From Spirochaetia bacterium UBA6919 (GTDB lineage Bacteria > Spirochaetota > UBA6919), in contig DKAT01000080.1 in NCBI GenBank assembly GCA_002450905.1, forward strand, positions 25,145-75,260: a DNA stretch of 50,116 bases. Reading direction: 5' to 3'. The notes beneath the pieces are model-generated. The model did no database searches. It saw only the letters and a program-made list of their open reading frames with translations, and was not told where the DNA came from. The translations under genes and the position numbers were made by a program. Shown one piece after another: positions 8,534 through 16,253 of the stretch. The first letter of the stretch is position 1. The number at the start of each line of letters is the position of its first letter.

Positions 8534-8703
8534 AAAAGCATGGGATTACAGGGAAAGCAAGGTTGAAGTCTTGCCCTATGATGGTTTTGCGAGTCATTTC
8601 AACTTCGCTCAATGACCAATAATCGTTATATGACTGTAAGTTTTGTCTGAGTTTTTCCCATGCTTTTCCCATGTTTCTCCCATGATGTGTCATTGAGTCA
8701 TTT
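8534..8703. repeat. Nested inverted-repeat element with possible multi-stem RNA or MITE-like structure
   Basis: A perfect 12-base inverted repeat, AAAAGCATGGGA (8534-8545) and TCCCATGCTTTT (8656-8667), encloses two smaller hairpins. The first is GCAAG (8557-8561) with CTTGC (8570-8574), extended by AGG/CCT beyond an A3 bulge. The second is GTCATT (8593-8598) with AATGAC (8611-8616). CTCAATGAC (8608-8616) also has its complement GTCATTGAG at 8689-8697. The layout is that of an outer stem with two internal stem-loops. Identity is unknown: it could be a structured RNA, a REP or MITE-like dispersed element, or a regulatory site. Confidence 0.5.
8653..8684 (+). repeat. Three tandem 11-base CCCATG units
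   Basis: TTTTCCCATG occurs at 8653-8662 and 8664-8673, and the variant TTCTCCCATG at 8675-8684, giving an exact 11-base period. An 11-base spacing would put the units on nearly the same face of the helix, as in clustered protein-binding sites (inference). It lies within the inverted-repeat element and about 120 bases from the 3' end of the ParB-like gene. Confidence 0.55.
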
Positions 8704-8802
8704 GTGAGTTTTAAAATTACGATTATTTTGAGATTTTAGATTGATTTGAAATTTTGTTTTACCAATCAATTTTCGTTTTGAATAATTTGAAAGATGTCTA
8801 TA

Positions 8803-9237
8803 TTAATTTCTTTTGAGATGAGGTGAATTCATTTTATTAAATAATTTATTCCAGATGGATTTTATAAATGAAATGATCAGATTAAATACATATTTGATTT
8901 TATTAATGATTCCTTTTCGGGCTAGTTTACGTTTTTTTTCGATGATTTTTTCAATTTCAAAATCCGTAAAATCCTTTCGCATGAAATTTTCATCGCCTTC
9001 AATTTCTATTTTAGCTAACTCGTTTTTTGTACTTATAATCTTTACTTCAATTTCATTCCATCCAAGATTTTTACAGGCAGTTAATCTTCTGGCACCTGCT
9101 AATAATTCATAATTCTGATTGATGATGATAGGGTTAAACAAGCCATATAAATTAATCGAATTCTCAAGGGAAGAAATATCTCCCATCTCTTCTCGTATGC
9201 GATTTCCTATTTTGATTTTAAAAATATCAACTTTCAT
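8803..9237 (-). CDS. Short ParB-like (ParB/Srx fold) protein with C-terminal hydrophobic helix
   Basis: Residues 1-85 carry a ParB N-terminal domain: IKIGNRIREEM, then SLENSINLYGLFNPIIINQNYELLAGARRLTACKNLGW, the equivalent of the ParB GERR box (here GARR). That fold binds CTP in true ParB proteins. The HTH DNA-binding region and dimerisation domain are missing. The protein instead ends with a basic and hydrophobic helix (GIINKIKYVFNLIISFIKSIWNKLF), possibly membrane-binding. At 144 aa it is about half of a ParB, and no parA is nearby. A ParB gene usually sits a few genes after mnmE, so this could be a rearranged remnant or a separate family; a chromosome-partition role is not shown. Confidence 0.8.
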   Translation of the reverse strand: MKVDIFKIKIGNRIREEMGDISSLENSINLYGLFNPIIINQNYELLAGARRLTACKNLGWNEIEVKIISTKNELAKIEIEGDENFMRKDFTDFEIEKIIEKKRKLARKGIINKIKYVFNLIISFIKSIWNKLFNKMNSPHLKRN

Positions 9238-9321
9238 ATTGGATTATAATTCTCACTCTTCATGATATCATAAAATAGAACACTAAATATAATAAAATAA
9301 ATTATAATTTTATTGATTATT

Positions 9322-11562
9322 TTATATCATTCTCAAATTACCAGGGTGACATTCTGTTATACTGCTTGTGCCAGTAATAATCATAGTTTTATTTAACTCA
9401 TCTTTGAATTTATCCAAAACGAATTTGACACCCTGATCCATGCCACCATAGGCTCCTATTGCTGCTAAACGACCGATAGAAACATAATTTGCACCCAGAG
9501 ATAATGCTTTATAAATATCACTTCCTGTTCGGATACCCCCATCAAATATAATGACTAATTCGTTTTTTACAGCTTCAACAATCTCTGGTAGGACATCCAA
9601 GGTTCCAGGCATAGATTCAAGTACTCTTCCACCATGATTCGAAATAAAAATAGCCTTTACGCCCGCATCTACAGCCCTCATAGCATCGATTCGACTCATC
9701 ACACCTTTTAATATAAATGGGAGGTGTGTTGCTCTAGTAAGTTCTTTTATTTTATAAATACTTTTTGCTTCAACAGGTTGTCCTTTTAGAGCCATTGTAG
9801 TGAATACTGCTGCATCAATATCAATGCCAACAGCTATGGCTTGTGCTTCTTCAGCAGCATGGATTCTTTTGATAATATCATTTTGGTCTGCTCTAGGTTT
9901 AAAAATTGGGATACCTCTTCCCCCAGCTTCCTTAATAGCCATCAATCCATCTAAATATTTATCTGGGCTGGCCCCGTCACCTACAAAAGATATAGTTCCA
10001 GCTAACTGTGCTCCGTTCACCATAGCTCTTGCAAAATCAACTTCTGACATACCACCACCCATATTGGTTTCTGTACCGGTGATTGGTGAGACCATGAGTG
10101 GAAAGCTTAAATTACATCCAAAGATCTGTGATTTTAAATTTGGTTCCCTAACATCATGGAGATAACTAGGGATAATTGAATATTTTTCAAATGCTTTTAG
10201 ATTATTAAAAAAAGATGAGGCGTTTCCGGTTCCACCCATTCCTGGAACTTGTCCCTTACATTCTCTGCCGTCACAGACCTTGCACACGAAGCATGTTTTG
10301 TTAAAATTCTTGAGGGCATTTGCTTTAATTTCATTGTAGGTAATATTTCCCTGTTTTTCAGTCTGGACTTTAAGGGTGTAGAGAGCTTCATCCATAATGG
10401 ACATTGCATGTTCACGATTATTTCCAACGACGATGATATGACCCGCTTTCTCTGTGTTATTTGTGGGCTTGTTTATGACATCACCTTCCTGGACATGGAG
10501 AAATATATTTTTTACACCAGTAATTTTTTTTACTTCATTAACGCCAGTAATTTTTTTTATTATACCTGGGATTGGGATTATGCTATGTTCCATGCTACAT
10601 CGGTTATATTTGGGTGTGAGATCCTCTGGAGCTTCTCCTAATGCTATTTGTATGGCATTTTTTAAGAGATTTACTCCAGTAGCATAGGGATAAGTGTAGG
10701 CTGACATGAATCCACCTGATAATCTTGCAGCCAGTTCAACAATCATTGGTCCTTTTGAAGTAATTTTGATATCACCTTTAGCTGCACCAATATCAAGACC
10801 CAGAGCTCTTATTCCCTGTTTCATTACATCAATAGCTTGCTCAATAATTTCCTGTGGTTGATTAGATGGGAGAATATGGCCGGTTTCAACAAAATAGGGA
10901 TGATATTGTATTATTCTATCAGCGACTCCGGTAATATATATATTATTTTTATAGATGAGAGCATCGATGCTGAGTTCATCCCCCATCATATATTCTTCTA
11001 TAATAACTTCTCCACTGGGGGAGTTCTTTTTTGCCTGCTGAAAAGCATTTTCAAGATCTTTTTCGTCGTCTACTTTCTGAACACCTCTTGCACCCATGTT
11101 TGTTGTTGGTTTAATCACGATGGGTTTGTTCAGCATGTGAAATGCTTCCTGAGCTTCATTAATTGTCCAACATCCAAAGAAATTAGGGGAGGGAACCCCA
11201 CAAGATTTAAATCTCTGTCGCATTTTTAGTTTGTTCGTAGCGGATAAGGCATTTTCAAATCGGATGCCAGGGAGATTTAGAGCGCCTGCTATTGCTGCAA
11301 CAGTCATAGAAGCATCTGTACCGGCTGTAAATACACCGTCCAACATGACCTGATCATTAAATGCCCTTGCAACGCGGACGGAGCCATCGATATCTTTTGT
11401 ACTCATAACGATTGGGAAATCAGCAATTTTGAGACCATAAGCTTCTTTGTTATAGTCTGTAACAACAGTTGCTAGACCCATTTCTTTTGCAACTTGAATG
11501 GCTGGAACCTGGAGTAGTCCTCCGCCAATGATCATTAAATGACGTTTCACAGATGTATCCAT
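9322..11562 (-). CDS. Fusion of ATP-grasp ligase and FMN-dependent alpha-hydroxy-acid dehydrogenase-like domain
   Basis: Residues 1-410 form an ATP-grasp enzyme: Rossmann-like start HLMIIGGGLLQVPAIQVA, ATP-binding Lys in PIVIKPTTNMGARGV, EEYMMGDELSIDAL, and IVELAARLSGG at the metal site. Such enzymes join a carboxylate to an amine or thiol through an acyl-phosphate. Residues about 424-435 hold a Cys cluster CFVCKVCDGREC, then GQVPGMGGTG. From there to 746 is an FMN-dependent (S)-2-hydroxy-acid oxidase-type TIM barrel with FILKGVM, catalytic-His motif SNHGGR (about residue 640) and IIFDGGIRTGSD. Stand-alone relatives of the second half with the same Cys-rich lead are known in clostridia (recalled). 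Substrates are unknown. It may share a transcript with the upstream small lipoprotein gene (61-base gap). No clear ribosome-binding site precedes the ATG. Confidence 0.85.
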   Translation of the reverse strand: MDTSVKRHLMIIGGGLLQVPAIQVAKEMGLATVVTDYNKEAYGLKIADFPIVMSTKDIDGSVRVARAFNDQVMLDGVFTAGTDASMTVAAIAGALNLPGIRFENALSATNKLKMRQRFKSCGVPSPNFFGCWTINEAQEAFHMLNKPIVIKPTTNMGARGVQKVDDEKDLENAFQQAKKNSPSGEVIIEEYMMGDELSIDALIYKNNIYITGVADRIIQYHPYFVETGHILPSNQPQEIIEQAIDVMKQGIRALGLDIGAAKGDIKITSKGPMIVELAARLSGGFMSAYTYPYATGVNLLKNAIQIALGEAPEDLTPKYNRCSMEHSIIPIPGIIKKITGVNEVKKITGVKNIFLHVQEGDVINKPTNNTEKAGHIIVVGNNREHAMSIMDEALYTLKVQTEKQGNITYNEIKANALKNFNKTCFVCKVCDGRECKGQVPGMGGTGNASSFFNNLKAFEKYSIIPSYLHDVREPNLKSQIFGCNLSFPLMVSPITGTETNMGGGMSEVDFARAMVNGAQLAGTISFVGDGASPDKYLDGLMAIKEAGGRGIPIFKPRADQNDIIKRIHAAEEAQAIAVGIDIDAAVFTTMALKGQPVEAKSIYKIKELTRATHLPFILKGVMSRIDAMRAVDAGVKAIFISNHGGRVLESMPGTLDVLPEIVEAVKNELVIIFDGGIRTGSDIYKALSLGANYVSIGRLAAIGAYGGMDQGVKFVLDKFKDELNKTMIITGTSSITECHPGNLRMI

Positions 11563-11623
11563 CAGGTAGGGATTATGTAATTATTTCGGAGGATTTGAGA
11601 AAATCTTTAGTAATTTAAGATTA

Positions 11624-12055
11624 TTAATTGGTAAAGCTATAGACTAAGCTGGATCGGATTAGGTTTCCATTTTTATCATAGGAGTATACAAGCCAATTCC
11701 ATGTTAAACCAGTGGATAGAGTTGTAGCAACATAAGATGAGATAGAATTGCTTAAGTCAGAATTGATATTAATACTACCATTTTGACCGCGTCCAAAGGA
11801 AAGTCGCCAATATGCGGTGTTTGAAGTATTAAAATTGCTTGATATAATGCTTGAGCCTGATAACTGGATATTTTGTGTAGTTATTATAAGAATTACCTCA
11901 GCATCCCGATAGGAGGTATCCCATACTAATGATGAGTTAGAATTTAATCTAATATTAATCTTTTCAGTATTGGTAAAGAAACCAGATTGATATTCTTCTT
12001 GAGCACAGGATATAATTAATAGATGAATTATGAGAATGATAGTGATTTTTTTCAT
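11624..12055 (-). CDS. Small lipoprotein of unknown function
   Basis: The 143-aa product begins MKKITIILIIHLLIISCAQEE, a lipoprotein signal with the lipidated Cys at about residue 17. The mature part is Ser/Asn/Thr-rich with alternating hydrophobic residues (VILIITTQNIQLSGSSIIS, WNWLVYSYDKNGNLI), suggesting a beta-sandwich. No family is recognised. It starts 13 bases after the PEGA/barrel gene ends, so the two are probably co-transcribed and may act together at the cell surface. Confidence 0.75.
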   Translation of the reverse strand: MKKITIILIIHLLIISCAQEEYQSGFFTNTEKINIRLNSNSSLVWDTSYRDAEVILIITTQNIQLSGSSIISSNFNTSNTAYWRLSFGRGQNGSININSDLSNSISSYVATTLSTGLTWNWLVYSYDKNGNLIRSSLVYSFTN

Positions 12056-12068
12056 GGATATTTCCGTT

Positions 12069-13280
12069 TTAAAAAAAGATATAACTTAAACCACCCATTA
12101 TATTAAATCCTTTTATTTCAATCTGGGTTTCAGATCTTGTTGGTGCTCCATAAAAATTAAATGATGATTCCCCTACAGTTACTTTGCCGCCTATAAAATA
12201 TCTTCCTTCAATAAAAAATCCAAGTCTAGATGTATCATTCAAACGTATAAATCCGACATTTGCTCCCAGGACGAAAAAAAATAATGGATTAATGATAGGC
12301 GATGAATTTTCTGTTACACTTACAAATAAAGCTCCTCCACCGATACCTAAATATGGAGAGATATGAAAGTTTTGAAAAAAATGATATTTCACAGCGAATG
12401 TCAAGGGGATAAGAGTTATGGTTTTACGATCAACCAATCCATTAATATTCTTCACTTCTGTGTTTCTGTAGAAATTTATTATCCCAGTTTCAATCTCAAA
12501 GCTAAGATCTTTAATGAAGTATTCATAAGAAAATAATAATGGGACAATGGGGTCAACTTCAGTATAATTATCAAATATGAAAGAATATGCATATTTAATA
12601 GATAGTTTACTTTTGGATTTTGAAAACTTTTGTATTTCAAGGGGGAAAAGAAAAATATTTTGATTAGATTTTTTTAATTCTATGGAAGTATTGATTATTT
12701 TATAACCCTTTTTATAAATAATGATATTATGTTTTTCTTTTGTTCCGCGTAAATTTTTTAAGGGTGTTCTACCGATGTATTTTTTATTGATGTATACTTC
12801 ACTGTCGGATGGATTTGAAAATATTTGAAAGGGGATACCTATAACAGACCACAAGACATTTTGAGATAGTAATTTAACTTCATTTATGGCATGTTCTTTT
12901 AGCGGGAGAAAAAAATGCCTTTTAATAATTATTGGTTCTTGATCATCTTTTATGTCATAAATAAATATTTTTAAGAGGATTAGATTGTTATTTTCTAATT
13001 TGTATTCTCCAGTGATAAGATAATTAAAATAGTAATATCTTTTAGGTAATTTATTTTGTTTTAAAGATTTTGGTAAATTACCAAGTTTTTTGGGGTCGAG
13101 ATTATTGTTTTGTTTTAATAAAGATAAAATTGAGTGCTGAACATATAACCCAATATATGAGAGTTCTTTATTTTTTGTGTGATTATTAAAATTAAATATC
13201 CCAACTAAGATCTTTTTTTTTGCATAGGAATGATTTGCAAGTAATATTATTATAGAAATAAGAAATATAATTATTTTCAT
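12069..13280 (-). CDS. Exported protein with CsgG-like N-terminus, PEGA domain and C-terminal beta-barrel
   Basis: A signal peptide (MKIIIFLISIIILLANHSYA) leads into KKILVGIFNFNNHTKNKELSYIGLYVQHSIL, which resembles the N-terminus of CsgG/TolB-N-like proteins that start with a V.V..F.N.T strand. A PEGA domain follows at about residues 150-195 (NPSDSEVYINKKYIGRTPLKN, KKGYK). The last 180 residues look like an outer-membrane barrel (alternating strands, SPYLGIGGGALFV, GFFIEGRYFIGG) ending in YIFF, as outer-membrane proteins often do. Placement in the outer membrane with a periplasmic head is inferred. It sits between gcvT and the small lipoprotein on the same strand. Confidence 0.75.
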   Translation of the reverse strand: MKIIIFLISIIILLANHSYAKKKILVGIFNFNNHTKNKELSYIGLYVQHSILSLLKQNNNLDPKKLGNLPKSLKQNKLPKRYYYFNYLITGEYKLENNNLILLKIFIYDIKDDQEPIIIKRHFFLPLKEHAINEVKLLSQNVLWSVIGIPFQIFSNPSDSEVYINKKYIGRTPLKNLRGTKEKHNIIIYKKGYKIINTSIELKKSNQNIFLFPLEIQKFSKSKSKLSIKYAYSFIFDNYTEVDPIVPLLFSYEYFIKDLSFEIETGIINFYRNTEVKNINGLVDRKTITLIPLTFAVKYHFFQNFHISPYLGIGGGALFVSVTENSSPIINPLFFFVLGANVGFIRLNDTSRLGFFIEGRYFIGGKVTVGESSFNFYGAPTRSETQIEIKGFNIMGGLSYIFF

Positions 13281-13305
13281 TCTGTTTTATATATTAATTA
13301 TAATT

Positions 13306-14394
13306 TTATTTTACCTTTGTGGGAATAAATGGAGTTTTTATACATTTAGCCTTGATAAATTTATCTCTTATTTGAATGTCGATCTCACTGTTATTCTTTG
13401 ACTCGCTTGTCTCAATATACGCTAAGCCGATTCCATTATCAAGACCAGGAGAGTAACCACCACTTGTTACATATCCAATTTCTTTGTTATTTTTGAATAT
13501 TTTATAACCATGACGTGGAATACCTTTTTCAGTCATGATAAAACCTTTTAAAGTTGTATTGAATCCTTTTTCTTTCTGATTAAGTAAAATTTGCTTTCCT
13601 ATAAAATCTTCTTTATCAATGGATACAAAAAACTTTTTGTTTAATTCATAAGGGGTAAATCCTTTGAGATCATTTCCATATAGAGGGTACCCCATTTCAA
13701 GTCTCAAAACATCTCTTACAGCAAGGCCACAGGGTAGAATACCCCATTTTTCGCCTTCTTTTAATAAAAGATCCCATAATTGTTCATTGAGTTTAGTATT
13801 GAAAAAGATTTCAAAACCCTTTTCACCAGTATATCCTGTTCTGGAGATAATAATTTCTTCGCCGTTATATTCAATGCTTTTAAAGGAGTAATAATCTATT
13901 TGATTTAAATCTTCACCAAAGACTTTTTTACAAAGATCAAATGACATTGGGCCTTGTATAGAAAGGGCTCCTGTTTTTTGAGAGTCATCGTCTATTTCGA
14001 AATGATAAGAGCCTTTATTATTTTTTATATGTTCCACCAGGTGTTTAGATTGACCAGCATTTACTATCAAAAGGATCATATCAGAAAATAGCATTACCAG
14101 AAGGTCATCCAGGATTTTTCCATCGCTTCCACAGATGTAAGTATACATTACTTTGTCGATATCGATTTTTTCCAAGTCATTTGTAATGGCATAATTTAAT
14201 ATTTTATTCCTATCAGGCCCAGTGATAGTTATCTCTCCCATGTGGTTAATATCGAAAATACCAATCCTTTGTCTGACTGCTTCGTATTCATCTTTAATAC
14301 CTTTGTACCATACTGGCATGGAATAACCAGCGAAGTCGATGATTTTTGCGCCGAGCCGTTCATGAGAATTGAATAATGGGGTTTTATTGGACAT
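13306..14394 (-). CDS. gcvT: Aminomethyltransferase (glycine cleavage T-protein)
   Basis: T-protein of the glycine cleavage system: it takes the aminomethyl group from lipoylated H-protein, passing a methylene to tetrahydrofolate and releasing ammonia. The 362-aa length and features fit: N-terminal FNSHERLGAKIIDFAGYSMPVWYKGIKDEYEAV region, FDINHMGEITITGP, RTGYTGEKGFEIF, and GLAVRDVLRLEMGYPLYGND with the folate-site Asp/Arg pattern. AGGTAA before the ATG supports the start. gcvH and gcvP are not in the window, and it instead heads a run with surface-protein genes, so the operon says little about glycine use. Confidence 0.95.
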   Translation of the reverse strand: MSNKTPLFNSHERLGAKIIDFAGYSMPVWYKGIKDEYEAVRQRIGIFDINHMGEITITGPDRNKILNYAITNDLEKIDIDKVMYTYICGSDGKILDDLLVMLFSDMILLIVNAGQSKHLVEHIKNNKGSYHFEIDDDSQKTGALSIQGPMSFDLCKKVFGEDLNQIDYYSFKSIEYNGEEIIISRTGYTGEKGFEIFFNTKLNEQLWDLLLKEGEKWGILPCGLAVRDVLRLEMGYPLYGNDLKGFTPYELNKKFFVSIDKEDFIGKQILLNQKEKGFNTTLKGFIMTEKGIPRHGYKIFKNNKEIGYVTSGGYSPGLDNGIGLAYIETSESKNNSEIDIQIRDKFIKAKCIKTPFIPTKVK

Positions 14395-14597
14395 ATTTAC
14401 CTGCTAATGAGAAATTAGATATAAAGATATTAAAATATTTTGTAATGACAAAATTATAATAATTTAAAAATACATATTCAGAGATATCTTTAAAAGATAG
14501 AATCATTTGGGAAAATATATTGTTCATGAGATCAGATTATTGTATTAATTTAACTATTGTTTTATCAGGATTTAATATTGAATTCAATGAACACAAT

Positions 14598-16079
14598 TTA
14601 TTTTTTGTCATTTTTTTTTAGATCTGCACTTATAATGAGGTATCCAAATACTATAAGGGTGTCATTTGATTCATTTAGTATAGCATTAGTGAGTCCAAAT
14701 TGCAAGTAAACATTTCTTCCGAGGAGTTCATCTGGTGGTCTTTTTGTAATTATTAATCGTCTGAAAACAATTTCTGCAGATTCATTATAAACTTTATCAG
14801 CTCTTTGATTAAAATACCATGAAAATCGAGTATTTTTCTTAATTTGCATTGCCACTATCATTTCCCCCCCTCTATTTATTTTGTAAAATATATTAATAGC
14901 GATATTTTGTGCATGTGGCAGCCATAAATTCCATATTTTGTGGAGGATATATCTTAGATAACTTTGTGCATCCTTGCTGAGGTCACCAGGTACCACGTGT
15001 AATACAAGATTATTAAAATCATACTTATTATTATTGTTTTGTTGGAATTTTGCTAGAGGATTTTCTCCAGGGTTCTTTTTTAAACGCTGTTGTACTATAG
15101 AATCTGGGGTGTGTGGATTTTTATATCTTTCATTATATTTTTTTTCAATAGGGTCTTCCTTATTAGTTAAACTTTTGGCATGCTTGCCATTATTTGCAAT
15201 TTTATATTTGGTGGAGGGAGACAAATTATCACCTTTCGTAATTTCATTTCTTGCGGCTTCATTTATTTGGGTAGCAGAATTTTTATCAGTAGTATCATCC
15301 TTAGATTTTTTTTTGTAAACATAACTAAAAGGGAAATTCTTTTCATTAAGATCATCCGGATTTTCCTTTAATCGATCATCGTTTTTAGATAAGTCCGGTT
15401 TATATGGTTTTTCCTCGGGTTCATCATTTTTTTTGGGTATTATTTTAGTGCTATTAATTTTAGGGATTTCTATTTCTGGTTTTTCAATTTGAATATTTTT
15501 TTCTGGATTATTTTTTAAGTCCATCTCGGCGTTATTTTTATTATCCAATTGATCATTTTGTTCTTTATTTTGTTTTGTAATATTTGGTGTTTCAAAAGAT
15601 TGATTTGGACGGACTTGATTCATAACCTGTAAATCATTTGATATATTTGTATTATAATCTGTTTCGAAATTGGTTAGAAAATATATATCCGGTATTTCTT
15701 TGTTATCATTTTGAGGATTATTATGTGTTAGTTTTGATTCTCTGATTGATTTACTCTTACGATTTTTTTGTCGAGAGATATTCTGATCATTTGCTGGAGA
15801 AGAAAATCCCAAAAGAGGGATAGGGAGTTGAGTAAAATTTATGAATTGAATACGGGTGAAGAAAATTAAGTGAAATATTAAAGAAGTAATTGTGAATAAG
15901 ATAAGGCGATTTTGTTTTTTAATGGAAGATAAAATCCATTTTATTATTAAAATAACAGATAATAATATAACTAAAACAATTAATATATCAAAAATTGATG
16001 CGAGGATAGTATGTAAAGTCCCATGAACACCCCAAGAGTTTTCTAACCACTTGATATATTTGTCTAATAGCTGTATCAT
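14598..16079 (-). CDS. Membrane-anchored TonB/TolA-like protein
   Basis: Residues about 20-50 and 60-75 form two membrane helices (IFDILIVLVILLSVILIIKWIL and LILFTITSLIFHLIFF). Residues about 100-360 are a charged, Asn/Lys/Glu/Pro-rich, likely disordered stretch (for example KPEIEIPKINSTKIIPKKNDEPEEKPYKPD). The folded C-terminus (about 370-485) starts LRYILHKIWNLWLPHAQ and contains GGEMIVAMQIKKNTRFSW, reminiscent of the TonB/TolA C-terminal module (IW..W, then a strand G.v....I...S). That layout suits a periplasm-spanning linker reaching the outer membrane. No ExbB/ExbD or TolQ/R partner is nearby. Assignment is by architecture only. Confidence 0.6.
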   Translation of the reverse strand: MIQLLDKYIKWLENSWGVHGTLHTILASIFDILIVLVILLSVILIIKWILSSIKKQNRLILFTITSLIFHLIFFTRIQFINFTQLPIPLLGFSSPANDQNISRQKNRKSKSIRESKLTHNNPQNDNKEIPDIYFLTNFETDYNTNISNDLQVMNQVRPNQSFETPNITKQNKEQNDQLDNKNNAEMDLKNNPEKNIQIEKPEIEIPKINSTKIIPKKNDEPEEKPYKPDLSKNDDRLKENPDDLNEKNFPFSYVYKKKSKDDTTDKNSATQINEAARNEITKGDNLSPSTKYKIANNGKHAKSLTNKEDPIEKKYNERYKNPHTPDSIVQQRLKKNPGENPLAKFQQNNNNKYDFNNLVLHVVPGDLSKDAQSYLRYILHKIWNLWLPHAQNIAINIFYKINRGGEMIVAMQIKKNTRFSWYFNQRADKVYNESAEIVFRRLIITKRPPDELLGRNVYLQFGLTNAILNESNDTLIVFGYLIISADLKKNDKK

Positions 16080-16253
16080 ATTTATTTACCAAGAGTTTTG
16101 TAGAATCAATTATAATATTCAAACGATTTTAATTATATCATTAATATGAAAAATAAATATAGTATATATAAAATATATATCAAAAAATAAAATTGTCAAA
16201 TAATGAGATGGGGAGTTTATTTTAATCTTATTTATTCAATATCAGTTTTTAAT

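Larger units (their letters stand above)
8447..8802. other. Gene-free stretch rich in inverted repeats
   Basis: No reading frame here looks coding. The stretch holds a nested set of inverted repeats (8534-8703, described separately), three CCCATG-containing 11-base units, and AT-rich DNA before the ParB-like gene, which runs toward it from the minus strand. It is less AT-rich than the other intergenic regions of the window. No terminator or promoter can be assigned with confidence. Confidence 0.6.

Noticed and set aside
8653..8684. CRISPR array at the CCCATG repeats
   Set aside because: Units are 10-11 bases with no real spacers, only three copies, and no cas genes nearby.
8855..9112. Plus-strand frame opposite the ParB-like gene
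   Set aside because: Antisense shadow of a recognisable domain.
10249..10641. Plus-strand frames inside the fusion gene
   Set aside because: They lie antisense to conserved ATP-grasp/FMN coding sequence and have unnatural composition.
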